Below, one piece after another: positions 23,823 through 36,000 of a DNA stretch of 64,000 nt (within the stretch, counting starts at the first letter, position 1; the number at the start of each line of letters is the position of its first letter). Origin of the DNA: Ipomoea triloba (Eukaryota; Streptophyta; Magnoliopsida; Solanales; Convolvulaceae); the NCBI RefSeq assembly GCF_003576645.1, contig NC_044922.1:18780699-18844698 (forward strand), written 5' to 3'. A program made the position numbers and the translations under genes. The notes below the pieces were generated by a model. It was not told the DNA's origin and did not search any database. It was given only the letters and a program-made list of their open reading frames with translations.

Positions 23823-25659
23823 GGCTGAGGTAGAAGATTGCTAAACTCAAAGGAAATTTCTTACACATTCCAAGGTAAAGTTGGTAAGTATATATATATA
23901 TATATATATATACACGTTATAAAGCATGCATGCAAGCACGCGACTTGCTATATACATAAATTGCCGTTTTGTGAGCAATAGGAATGTTCCCCCAAAAGAT
24001 TGCAACTGCGTAGAAAGAGATAGTCGAGTAGGTTGTGCGTGATTCTCGTATCTAAAAGTTAGTGAGATCAATTCTTGTTAATATTTTTTCGATTGAGTTT
24101 GTTGCACATGTCTTTCTAGTGTGATTTACCTTTTTGTATAATTTTTAAATTAACTCGCAAACAGAATTTACCAACTGCATAAAGTGATGACGGAAGGTTT
24201 TCCTCGTCATCTAAAAAATTGCATGTCGACCTAATTAATAAGGAGTTAGTCAATAATTATACCATGGACCCATCACAATTTACATATTGAATGTTCACAA
24301 TTCAAATTGTTAACATTAAGTAAGTAAATTGTGAATATTTAATTGTGAACATTCAGCATATAAATTGTGAATGTTCAGTATGTAAATTGTGTATTTTAGA
24401 CTCGATTTCACCTTGCACATAATAGTTTGCCAGAATTAGTTATATGTGGGTCAAGATTCTGTCTTATAAATTGATGACGAGTAGTATAAAATGAAGAGAC
24501 AACAAAGTAACATAAAGATTATTTGACAAAAAGATAACGTAGGGAGTAATATATAAGGAATGAATTAAATAAAGCAGGTCATGATTCTATTTGTTCAAAT
24601 AGACAAGTAGTATAAAATGAAATAAAGGACAGCAAAGTATGTACCATAAAGAAATGTTTACAGTATTAAATAAAGCAGCTCAAATTTTGATGTCTAAATT
24701 GAAGGTGTTAAAATCAAGCATTTATCATTACTATACACTAAAAGTTATACCTAGTAATAAATAAATAATTTTATTTTCTTATACTTACGTAGCAATTAGC
24801 GTCATGTCTTGCTTTAATATCAATTGTCATAACGAAGACGTAATTTTATTCTCTTATACTTACATAGCAATAAATGTCATATTTTGATGGTAGGACATTG
24901 GATTAGACCCTCTAAGCCTCTGCCCAACAGAATGTGAACAGAAAGGTTAAAATTAAAATTAGCAGTTTAAGTGAGTTAAAATTGCGTTCTCTTTAGAAAA
25001 GAAAAGAAAAATAGAAAAAGAAGTACAAATGATTGGTTGAGAAGAATAATTACAGCTCAAAAGATGATGACATGAACTGTTTATAGTCCTAAAGATCATT
25101 CTCCTGCACTTGCGCCTCAATTTCTTCTCTTTTAATTTAAAGCCTCAGCTCTCTTTCTTTGACTAACTGTCTTACTGTACTCTTCTTGATGAATATTATC
25201 ACATGAATATTTGAAGTTTGAGGAGGCAAGGTGGATATGATAACAAGTAAAATCGTAAAACGTCCAGGCTGTACGAACTATTTCACTATAATAAAAAAAT
25301 TTTAAATTAATAAAAACCACTAAAAAGATCGTGTACAACGGGTTCATTATATTTGAGAGGGTTTAGGTATATATATATATAGTTTTCAAAAAAAAAAAAG
25401 GTATATATATATATATATATATGAAATAGTTCATGTGCAAGGAGTCTCCAAATGAAAAATTGGGTGCGATTTGAGCCGTTGAATAATGTTAAGAGCATCC
25501 TTATCAATGATTTTTTCATGGGATGAAGTTAAGAGCATCCTTATTTTTATTTTTTAAACTTATATTTGTTTTATTTTTTTTCTTTCTCCCACATTTTCTT
25601 TTTCTTAATTACACTTACAAAAACTCCTCAAATACAGCGAAATAATCCCATTGATATGG
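23823..25659. other. Gene-free spacer upstream of TNL gene C
   Basis: It holds TA microsatellites (23889-23911, 25366-25380, 25401-25421) and a block of short inverted CACAATTTACATA / TAAATTGTGAA repeats (24285-24400). I see no coding region or RNA gene. Confidence 0.5.
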
Positions 25660-26250
25660 ATGCTCTAAGTGCCTCGAACTGATGTACCTTAACCTCTGAA
25701 CTTATGTACCTTAACCTCTGAACTTATGCACCTTAAGTCTCGAACTTATGCACTTTAAGTCTTCGAACTTATGCATCTTAAGTCTCGAACTAATGCACGC
25801 ACCTTAAGTCTCAAAATTATGCACCTTAAGTTTCGAACTTATGCACCTTAAGTTTTGAACTTATGCACCTTAAGCTGGAAAATAATGCACTTTAAATTTT
25901 AAATTTATACACCTAAAGTATGAAAGTCGATATTCCTAATGAATCAAAGTTGTGCATCTTAAGAATTAAATTCATTTACCTTAAGTGGGAAACTGATGCA
26001 CCTTAAGTTTGAAATTTATGAACCTAGAGTCTGTAACTCGTGCATCTTAAGAGTTAAACTTATGAACTTATGCCCTTAAGCTATAAACTTACGCACCTTA
26101 AACTTTAAACTTAAACACCTAAAGCTATAAACGTATGCACCTTAAGTTATAAATTTACATACCTTAAGCTATAAACTTATGCACATTAAGCTTTAAGTTT
26201 ACACACCTTAAGTTTTGAATTTATGCAAAATTACCATACTGTCACCACAT
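25660..26250. repeat. Degenerate array of GCACCTTAAG units
   Basis: About 25 irregular copies of a unit near ACTTATGCACCTTAAGT, the inverse orientation of the array at 16430-17400. Both arrays are bordered by AT microsatellites and by text containing a TACNGTGAC / GTCACC motif. No coding potential. Confidence 0.75.
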
Positions 26251-27300
26251 TTGTTTTAAAAATTTTCTTAATTTTGTGTTGTTGATTTTGGCTAGATCAG
26301 TGGCTGAGATTTCACCCCATTTTTTACTTGAGAACTCATTCGCATTTTATCTCTAGTTTTTTAAATTAGGACTTAGATTTTTTAATTAAAAATGCACTTA
26401 TCTAATAGTTTGACAAGGAGTTGAACGGGAATGGAGATTTCCCGTCCCTGCTTAATTCCCCGATGGGATGGGGATGAGGAATATTTTCAATTCCTAATCA
26501 AAGACAGGGGTCGGGGTCGGGGTCGAGGGGACGATGAGGACACAAAATATACTCTCCACCGCGCACCGTGCGCCCTGTTATCCTTCATAGAAAGTATCAG
26601 TAAGAATCAAACTCATCATAACTTTTTAGTACAAGAATTATATTATACTCACTTGATTATTTTTTTCGGACAAATTTGATTTTTTTTCTGTAGTGTATTA
26701 AATGTTGTGCGTTTCATGTAAACTATAAGTGTTTTGTGAGGGTCAAATAATGCTAGGTGTGGGACCATATCTGAACTTTAATTGTGGTGGGGATTAGTGT
26801 TTTGATGTCTGCTAGCTTATGCATTTGTGCATGCATGGGACCATTGTTGTTTTACTTGTATTTTGTATTGATGTGAATTGTGATCCCTACTTTATCAAAG
26901 TAGCTTAGATACTATAATTTAGTTGTTCATTCCATATCCTTTATTAAAGTAGTTATTAGAATTGGAAATTTGGAATGTTCTTTCTCAATCATTTAATTCC
27001 GAAACTTTTAATTCCGAAACTTTTACACTTAAATTAAGACATGGAGAAAGATACATCAAAGTCTGTCTCTTGAATCCCCTGGGACCTTAGGTCCCTCCCT
27101 TTCACCAAAAAAAAAGTCTGTCTCTTGAATATATTAAAGGAATATTGATTGAATCATTTAACAAATAAGGTAGAAGATGAGTGGGGGTTAATTTCTTTAA
27201 GGGAGAAGGTAGGGAAAATTGGATGAAAATTTTATGTACTCCATATATAGTAACCATAGAAGGTTTGCAAGTTTGCAAGAAGTGATATTTGATTGGCCTA
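26251..27300. other. Gene-free spacer
   Basis: It includes a short GC-rich patch (26425-26580) with GGGGATGAGG / GGTCGGGGTCGGGG text like that of widespread plant repeats. A plus-strand frame at 26431-26679 lies over it and is not supported as a gene. Confidence 0.4.
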
Positions 27301-27313
27301 AGTTATTCTGGGT

Positions 27314-27383
27314 GAAGCCCGCTTTATTATTATCAAATTAACTGTTCAACTTATATAATATTGATAATAATAAAGCGGGCTTC
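27314..27383. repeat. Perfect 23-bp hairpin
   Basis: The arm 27314-27336 (GAAGCCCGCTTTATTATTAT plus CAA) is the exact reverse complement of 27361-27383, with a 24-nt loop. It could be a small foldback transposon, a terminator-like palindrome or a small-RNA hairpin. Confidence 0.85.
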
Positions 27384-27995
27384 ATATTAGTAAGTCAACT
27401 TTTGAATTAATAAAAATATCATATTTTATGAAATTTTTGGGTGAACAGAAGATTGATCGTGTCTACTAATCATATTGATGTAGAAGATTGATCGTCTCTA
27501 CTAACCAGAGTTTATAATATTCATAGTGGACCTTGCATTATTATATATTTTGGTAGTTTGATCCACAATATTGTCGATATCGATATATTATATAAGAGTG
27601 TCATTTCATTACATAAGAGTTTTTTTTTTTTCTCTTCCATTTTCTTTTGTCGTTAATTTACTTTTTTGCACCAGTTCTTCCTCCTTGCAATTGGATTAAA
27701 TGTTGCTATTCTGGATGAAGATTCATCTTGCAATATAGACATTAGTCTATGATACAATTTGTTCATCTTATTATGCTTAATTGCGGATACAAAATTAAAT
27801 TGAGCAAAATTATATAGTACAATCAAAACCTTACAAGTAATTTGACTAAAAAGCCTACGAATGATTGGATCATTGCAGAATAAAGCCCAAAAGATGGGCT
27901 GAGCTGTTTTTATAAGTTCAAGCTGAATAAGCCCAATTAAAGGCTTAAATAATGTTTGGGTAGGAGAGAATAATGGCCCATTCAAGTCTCGAAGG
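27384..27995. other. Gene-free spacer
   Basis: AT-rich text. A minus-strand 110-aa frame (27653-27985) has no recognisable domain and no start or splice context that supports it. Confidence 0.4.
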
Positions 27996-28275
27996 CAAAT
28001 TATGCTATGGATCCGGGTCCATGTTCACAAATTTAGAACTCTATCTTCACAATTTTAAAACTCTATATTCAAAATTTTAGATCTCAATATACAAAATTAC
28101 ATTACTCAATATTCATAATTTTTGAACTCTATATTCACAATTGTGGTATACGAATTCAAAAATTGTGTTATACGATTGAATATAGAGTTATGAAATTGTG
28201 AATATAGAGTTCTAAAATTGTGAACATAAAATTCTAAAATTGTAAACATGGATCCGAGTCCATGGCATAATAACC
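27996..28275. mobile_element. Palindromic MITE
   Basis: The ends are long imperfect inverted repeats: TTATGCTATGGATCCGGGTC at the left, and the complement of CATGGATCCGAGTCCATGGC at the right. The interior repeats AACTCTATATTCACAATT in both orientations. A target duplication was not clear. Confidence 0.65.
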
Positions 28276-28790
28276 GAGTCTTGAACCTGCAACTAATAGG
28301 CCTCTTAGCGATTTCCTATGACTTCACAAAAAATAACATTTAGGGGGGAGTTTGGTTCAAACATTAAAATTGAAATTAAATACTTATAACGAAAATGAGT
28401 TTGAGTTTAAGAAGTCTCTTTGTTTGACAGTAAATAAAAATTGGAATTAAAATAAATAATTAATAAAAATAGAAATAAATAAATAGATGAAATTAAACAA
28501 TAAATATATACACACATACATAAATGTTTATATATATTAAAATTTTATACATGGACAATGACTTTTTAATGTTTTTCCTTTTTTTCTTTCTCGTATTTGA
28601 TTTTATTGTTCAAACTAGTTTTTCTTATGCGCGATGCGCAAAATATAATTGCCCAATATTAGTATTTTGTATTAAAATTTTAAATTTAATTAAATTTTAA
28701 TATAGTAAATAATAATGTAAAATATTTTTATAAATTGGATATTTATATTTTAAAAAATAACTAATATATAACTCTAATATTTAATGTGTA

Positions 28791-28833
<43 letters not shown>

Positions 28834-29174
28834 GAAGAAGAAGATAAGAAAATATATGGTGGATGCATGTGCATAGTAACAATAGTGGAAAAGATAACGG
28901 AAGTTATAACGGTAGGGGTATATTTGTCCAAAATATTATGTAGTACAACTTTTATAACATAATGTACAAAAAACCTTAACGGAAAAAACGGACATAAATG
29001 AGGGGTATAACCTTCATTCACATTTATTATGTTTCTAGATATAGGGAAGGAAAAGGGTAACGATTTTATGATTACTGAATGATTTGAATCTAATAGTAGG
29101 ATAACAAAGGTACGCAAACAAGCATGGTAATAAGTATCAAATCTGATAATTAGGTACAAAAGTCAACAACCATT
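28276..29174. other. Gene-free spacer with ATT microsatellite
   Basis: It contains a partial MITE start (28341-28440, related to 13799) and a (TTA)n microsatellite at 28789-28834. A minus-strand frame over the microsatellite (28761-29159) is rejected. Confidence 0.5.
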
Positions 29175-29865
29175 ATGACTCTGTTTGTCAAGACTTATTT
29201 AGGAGCTTATAACTTATTTTAAACTATTAATAAGCTATAAGCTCTGTTTGGTAATGTTTCCAAAATAAGTTAATAAGTTATAAGCTCTGTTTGGTAATGT
29301 TTCTAAAATAAGCTAGTAGCTTAAAATAAGAGTTTATTTTGAAAAGCTACTTTAGGTAACTTTTCAAAAATAAGCTAGTAGTTTTTTTAACTCTTTTATA
29401 TTTTTATCCTTATTATTTTATATAAATGACATCTTTTTCTCCTTCCAATTAAAATCCTTTTGGTCTTTTCTTTTCAATATGTTTGGTTATAAGTTCAATT
29501 TGACATTTGTGTGATTGAACATTAATTTTTGTATGAACTAATTTTATGAACTATAAATATTTTGTTTTACTTTATATATTTTCAAATACATGTTCTTACT
29601 TTATATTTTATTAAAATATATTAATTTCATTATTTTATATTTTAATATGTAAACAAACCTATTTAAATTTAAAACTATTTAAATTTTGTGAAGATGTCAT
29701 TTTTAGTCTTTTTACATTTATCAGTTTATCAATAAGCTAATTTTACTAAACACTTTTAAGCATAATAACTATTTTAACAGCTCTTCATATTTCAGCTATT
29801 AGCTTATAGGTTTTCAGCTTTCAGCTACCTTTTCAGTTAGATTTGTCAAACATAGCCTATATTTT
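29175..29865. mobile_element. MITE-like element with CTGTTTG ends
   Basis: The left end CTCTGTTTGTCAA and right end TTTGTCAAACATAG are inverted. The CTCTGTTTGGTAATGTTT segment is repeated internally (about 29240 and 29286). The interior repeats AGCTTATAACTTATTTT in both orientations. This style is common in plant hAT-like MITEs. Confidence 0.55.
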
Positions 29866-30650
29866 CAATAAACTGCTGTAAAAATCGGTCTAGGCACCCC
29901 TAGGCTGTTGCGATTTCACAATTAGGCGGGAAAAAATTGGCCAGCCGCCTAGCCGACTTGCTAGGCAGCCAAATCGGCCTAGTCTTTCAACTCGGCCGAT
30001 TTTGACCAACTCGTTCGAGTCGGCCGATTTCATTCGATTTTTACCGAGTTATTTTGATTTAGACCTGTTGTTAGATCCTGGACTGCTACGGTAAGTTTTA
30101 AACTTTAAACCTTTTAATTTCTTTTATTAGTTAATCCAATTTATTCATTGATTTTATAATCCAATTTATTAATTACTTCGTAATAATTATTCATTTATTT
30201 GATTTATTTCATACTTCATTAATTAATAATCATTATTACAAGATCCTTATACACACCGGTAGTACACAATTCACAAATGATTCACAGAGATGCATAAATA
30301 AAATATGAACCCAAATTTTATTAGTCAAAGCTAAAATAGATATGGTCATGCGAGATGCATAATGATCCATTAGTTATTTTTGATAGTTTGCTACTTTGAA
30401 TCTTTGGTTGATTGAAGTATTTGAGTATTTCATATTTGTGTATTTTTATTTTTTTAATATTGCTATGATGTTATGACTTATGAATTATCATTATTTCATT
30501 TATTAGGATGTGTTATTTGATTAAATGTTGAGAACAGTCTCATTAAAATTGTCAAACTGCAAGTCTGTCATTGTTTTTTTTTTGTGCCCACTTAGCGTCG
30601 TCTAGATTCTGCCTAGCGCCGCCTACAACCATGATTTTCATTAAGGTTTA
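29866..30650. repeat. Dispersed repeat with CGGCCTAG / GCCTAGGC motifs
   Basis: The left border (29885-30060) is dense in AATCGGCCTAG, CCGCCTAG and CTCGGCCGATTT. The right border (30590-30640) carries CGTCGTCTAGATTCTGCCTAGCGCCGCCTA. The middle is AT-rich and featureless. Probably a non-autonomous transposon, with ends not fixed. Confidence 0.45.
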
Positions 30651-31329
30651 TTTGTGAAAAAAGAATTCAAACATTTATGTATATTGATAAATATATCTAA
30701 AATTTTAAATTTTAGCAAATTAGTATAAAATCTTTGTGTTTTATGACAAATTGACAAGTATATCTAATTATGTACAATAATTTTATTCAAATATTTAAAA
30801 TTTAACAAAATAATATTTAATTATTTATATTTTGTAACAATTATATATAATTTGCAATTTAAGAAAAAATTTAACCTAACCGAATTTTGTGAGTTATATG
30901 TTGGCACATAAGTCATTTAATCAATTACAATATAATATCGTTTTTAATATATATATATAGATATATAATGTATCAAAATGCGTAATTAATAGGGTTGGCG
31001 GTAACCAGTAAGGGCGTAAGGCAATGAAAGAATTGTCATTTTGAACAAGAAAAAAAAAAATCGAAGTATAATGATATCTCCCTTGTTCATCATCACTTAA
31101 ATAATGGTTTGTGGGCTCTTGTCCACTTGTAGAGTACTCCTAATTTTTCTTTCAAGTTTTCATATAAAATATTGTTTTTATTCTTTATGCCCTTCTTGTG
31201 TAATAGAAACCGCTCAAAGAAGATACAAGAATTATGTTTTATCTGTCAGCATGAGCAACTCAATTGATCATAAAAGTAAAGTTTGAAAAGAAATATCAAA
31301 ATTGAGTCTCACCCTCATTAATGACGTGG
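30651..31329. other. Gene-free spacer
   Basis: AT-rich DNA. I see nothing that can be annotated. Confidence 0.4.
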
Positions 31330-31625
31330 AACATGTTATTGCTAGCAAATACCACCATTTTTTGCTTTAGATCTCCCAAACCGTTCCCGCAGGAGATCCA
31401 GACCCGTTTTTGTTTGATTCTTCGAAAAAATATTCATTCTCCTCATAACGAAAAAGAACAGGAGACAGAACCAATAAAGATTTCGTTTTCGATTCAGCCC
31501 CGATGTTGAATACCTCATTCAAGAATTTTTTTTGATCCAATCCGTACGAATCAATAGAAAAAGAAAATCCCTTATGATATACTAGATCCGGCTCGGTTAT
31601 TGATAGAGTAAATAGATTGGGGCAG
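31330..31625 (-). other. NUPT: plastid ycf2 fragment
   Basis: The minus strand translates in pieces to Ycf2-like peptides: [39 protein letters not shown], then (after a one-base frameshift) WISCGNG and VVFASNN. Many substitutions and the frameshift show an old transfer. Ycf2, like ndhB, comes from the plastid inverted repeat. Confidence 0.88.
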
Positions 31626-31653
31626 GATACCCAAAGCTATCACACCTATTAAT

Positions 31654-31915
31654 TACTCCCTCCATCCCATTTTGGTTGTCTGGTTCGTTTAACGAGGCTT
31701 GACTGAAGTTATTTTTAATCCAATTTTTCATAATATTAAGTTTAGTATTAATATATAAAATTTATATATTTAGAAACAACATCAAAAGTACTATTAAACA
31801 CAAAAAATTAAATTTAAAAATAATAAAAAATTACTAAAGAAAATAAGCAATGAAGAAAGAGTTGGTTTGACCAATGAATAGTAAATAGGACAGGTAAAAT
31901 GGGACGGAGGGAGTA
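31654..31915. mobile_element. Stowaway-type MITE with TA duplication
   Basis: Ends CTCCCTCCATCCCATTTT and AAAATGGGACGGAGGGAG are inverted and flanked by TA (31654-31655 and 31914-31915), the insertion signature of Tc1/mariner-derived Stowaway elements. AT-rich interior of about 220 bp, no coding. Confidence 0.92.
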
Positions 31916-33017
31916 CATTTTAATCATTGTATTATTGTTTGATTACTGCATGAATTATTTATCTAACTCATAATAAGATTACGCCACTTTACTAGTAAAG
32001 TAGTAATCATTTTTTTTTCTTTTGGAGTAGTTACGTTTTTCTAAAACTATTTTCACTACATTAATGCTCATAGATAGTCCTTTTCAGATCACTATAAACC
32101 ATACCATTGCTTTTGATTTTCTCTTTTAAATGATCACACTCCCAACCCTAATGACCTCTACCACTCTTACCTTGAAAACTTAATGAATGAGATAAATCAC
32201 GGAATAATGATTAATGCTCGAAGACTTGAGAAGCAATACCAAATGAAAAAAGCATGGTAGAGATTCAAAACACCGGCACGAGTAATCGTCCAGTCAAACA
32301 GTTGACTTAGTAATCACAATGTTTCAAGTTTGATTTCTTATAAAAACTATGTACTAATAACCTTCTCTATTTGAGCCAGCCTTCTTGTTTTAAGCCTATA
32401 GCTATGAACAACCTTGTTGAGCATAAATAATATATAAACATAAATGTGCATTCCAACTATCAGCTTAAGATTTTAGTTGAGATGGAACACATGCTTCAAT
32501 TTGATATCAGAGCCTATATAAACATAAATGTGTACTTCAACTATCAACTTAGACTTTTAGTTGAGATGAAACACATGTTTCAATTAACCTAAAGTAACAA
32601 GACGTTTTTCACCTGGAGCACACTTCAGTAGGGGTACAAATTTTTTTAGAACAGTCTGTTAACAACTCAAAACTGAGCTTAAAAACCAGTAACCGCTGAT
32701 GTCCAGCAGACACTAACGGAAGCACAGCATATAACCCAACCACCACTCGACAACACATCCTTAAAAACCACCCAGTTTCCCACTTTTCCCAAAACCACCA
32801 TCATGTTTCAAGGAATCTCTGCGATGTCACATCGTTTACGTACCCTAGCTTTCCACCACCCACCCTAGCTATTGTTAGATCAGAAAGGGCAATTACAATA
32901 ACAAAATGGGTGTTTCTGAATATTGTTATTATTCTAAATCGAGCTGAGGGTTTCAATTCTACTTTCCAGTTTTAGGTAATCTGATCTGGGCGGCCTAGCT
33001 AGGTTGTTGAGAGAAAG
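31916..33017 (+). other. Upstream region of the AP1-like gene
   Basis: It contains a tandem pair of an 80-bp unit (about 32432-32507 and 32513-32590, sharing TATATAAACATAAATGTG and TTTTAGTTGAGATG), the first copy ending in GATATCAGAGCC. The last 300 bp before the ATG are less AT-rich and presumably hold the promoter and 5' UTR. I did not recognise a specific binding site. Confidence 0.45.
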
Positions 33018-36000
33018 ATGGGGAGAGGGAAAGTGGAGCTGAAGAGGATAGAAAACAAGATAAACAGACAGGTTACATTCTCGAAGAGGAGAGCTGGTTT
33101 GGCCAAGAAAGCCCATGAAATCTCTGTTCTCTGTGATGCAGATGTTGCTTTGATTGTTTTTTCCCATAGGGGAAAGCTTTTTGATTACTCCACTGATTCC
33201 TGGTATGTCAAAACTTCCATTTTCTCTTTTGTTCTTTCCATTTTTGTCATATGTTTTGCTTTTTTATTCACAATCTGTGAACTACTGGATCTAGGGTTCC
33301 GTTTTCTTGCAAGAATCTTTAAAAAGGGAATAGGTTTTATTTTTGTTTTTAAAAAACAAATCTAATCTCCTGAGAATATTATTTAGTTTATAAATAATAT
33401 GTGTTTTCTGTTTAATTCATTTCTTGAATTTAGTTTTATAGTGTTTTTTTTTTTTTTAAAGTTAGACTTAATTCATTTGCATGCACTTTTAGGTTTTCCT
33501 ATATGTGACTAATTAAGGTCAGAAGATCTGCATTTTCTATGTTTTTTCATAATATTTGGGAGACTAATTCACTAGTAAATGATTTAACTAGTGACGGTAA
33601 TAATGTTTACCGGATATATTCTATGAATTAGTCAACAGAAACAATTGTATTGAATAGGTTTGTGTATAATGAACAGAGCGTGTCACCCTCTTGTTACACG
33701 AGGTCAACCTTTATACTATAAACCTGTAACGGTTACAATAATGATAGAAACAGCCCCCTAATAAGTGACGCTGTCATCCATAACTCCTATTTTTAATTTG
33801 ATAAGGCGATGATCTTAATGCGTGTGCTCTTGTAACCGTTCTACCTGTTCTCTGCTCCTGACTGTTGTTTGACTGCTTTGATGGATTAGACGCACTGGGT
33901 CAGATCAAGTACCTTGTCCAATTATCCCGTCACCTAGTTTTTACCAGCTTTCTAGATCCACTAAACAGTTCTTTCATTCTGGCTCTAAGGTGTGCCTCAT
34001 GTACATTTTCGCCCAGTTTGAATAATGGTTTTCTTGTTTTTTAAACAAGGGGAAATATAAAATTTGAAAACAAAATTAAAAATCATGAGCTAGGTTCATA
34101 ACAAGTAGAAAGCTGAAAAATCTAAAATAATGTTTTAAGAAAATATTAATTAAATTGATAACTTAGGGTCTGTGTATGTTGTTCTCTTTTTTCTTTTTCT
34201 TTTTTTCCTTCTTTTTTTATTGGTTTTGCAGCATGTTCAGTGCTTTTTCAGATGAATAAGCATAGGGATAATAATTAACCTAGAAACTAGAAAGTGAAAT
34301 GCTATATATGTGTAACAATGGTATGTACTTAAAAGTATATATTGAACACAGGTTAATAGGTTATTATTGTGAGTTATACTATCATTAGTATGTATACTCT
34401 CAAATTCTGTTCTCTTACTTTTACTCATTTCGTTATGTGGGTCTCCAGAAAATTATTCACACCAAGAATTTGAGAGTCAAAGTAGAATTTCAGAGTAGAA
34501 AATATGAATACTACATATAACACTTTCCTATTATTGTTGAATAGAGATTTAAAGGATCGAGTACATACAGTCTAGCATTATGTTATTGGCTGTGGAGGAC
34601 TTATTATTGTAGGGCGGAGGCTTGGATGGTTGGGCATAGTATCCTGCCATCGAAACATAGCACTGTTACGCAAGTATATGAAAATAAAATAGCATATTCA
34701 CAACTAACTATAACTTTTGCATAGTGTTATTTGATCCTAATAATTGATAATGTGTAATTAAGACTGATAGTATAAGAAAATAAATTTGTGATATATTAAT
34801 CAACAAAAAATAGTTCAAAGATTAAAGCCGTAGTATGGGCTTTATTAACACATTTCATTGGTTTCACCTATGTATTTACACATTTATTTAGCACACATCA
34901 CTTAGCTTAGGGAATTGCTTCCATGCTGAATCGTAACAAATACTAAAAAAAAATGAGTGCTTTTTTTTTGAGGAAAAAAATAATGAGTGTTAAGTACATT
35001 TTATAAGTTATATAACATCTTTTATTATTTGTAGTATCATACATTGTAAAATTTTCCTATTACTTAGAATATATCCATAATGAGGGTTTTTTGTTCAGTG
35101 CTTTTTCAGATCAATAAGCTTAGGGATAATAATTGCCCTAGAAAGTGAAATGTTATGTGTTACAATGGCATGTACTTCAAAAGATACTGGACAAAGTTTT
35201 AATAACTTACTAGCCCAGGGGTTATTATTGTTGGGTAGAGATTTTAACCACCGAGTCTAGTATTTTATTATTAAAAGATTTATTATTATTGTTAGGCGGC
35301 GGAGGCTTGGAGGGTTAAGTCTAGCATCTTCATATAAAACGTAGTACTAACTGTTATGTAAGTATAATGAAATAAAATTACGCATTCGCTACTAGCTATA
35401 ACTTTTGAAGATAGCGCTCTATTCATCATCAAAAACAACAACAAAAGAAGTTCAAAGATTAGCACCGTATGAGCTTTGTTAAACCCATGACCTTTGATAG
35501 TATATGACATTTGTATTTTTATTGAAAGTATTTAAACATTTATTTAGCACACATTTATTACTTAGCTTAGGGAATTGCTTCGATATTGAATCGTAACAAT
35601 GACGTATACTTAGGCTTTAGGTTATGTTTGGTATGCACATGGGAATCAAAATTGGAACGAGAATTAAATACTTGGTAATGGTAATAGATTTTGATGAAAA
35701 TATTTTTCATGTTTAGTAATAGGGTTGAATTGAAATGATTATGTTTGGTTACGTATAACCTGTGAATAAATGCTTTAAAATACAAAAATTAAAAAATCAA
35801 ACCAACTGATCCTAATATAATGACATTCAAAGCACCAATATGAACAAAAAAATCAAAACAAAAATATGAGAGATGCAGTGAGGAGGCAACGGATCGGGAA
35901 GTGACATATGAAGAGGGATAAGATGGAATGATACTCATTTTTAATTAGAGGATGAGGTTTTTAATTGAAAGCTAAGGGTAATCAAATCTCATAATTGTGT

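Noticed and set aside
16430..26250. Repeat arrays as CRISPR
   Set aside because: Plant nuclear DNA, and the units and spacers are both degenerate and irregular.
28761..29159. 132-aa minus-strand frame
   Set aside because: Its C-terminus is the ATT microsatellite and no domain is seen.
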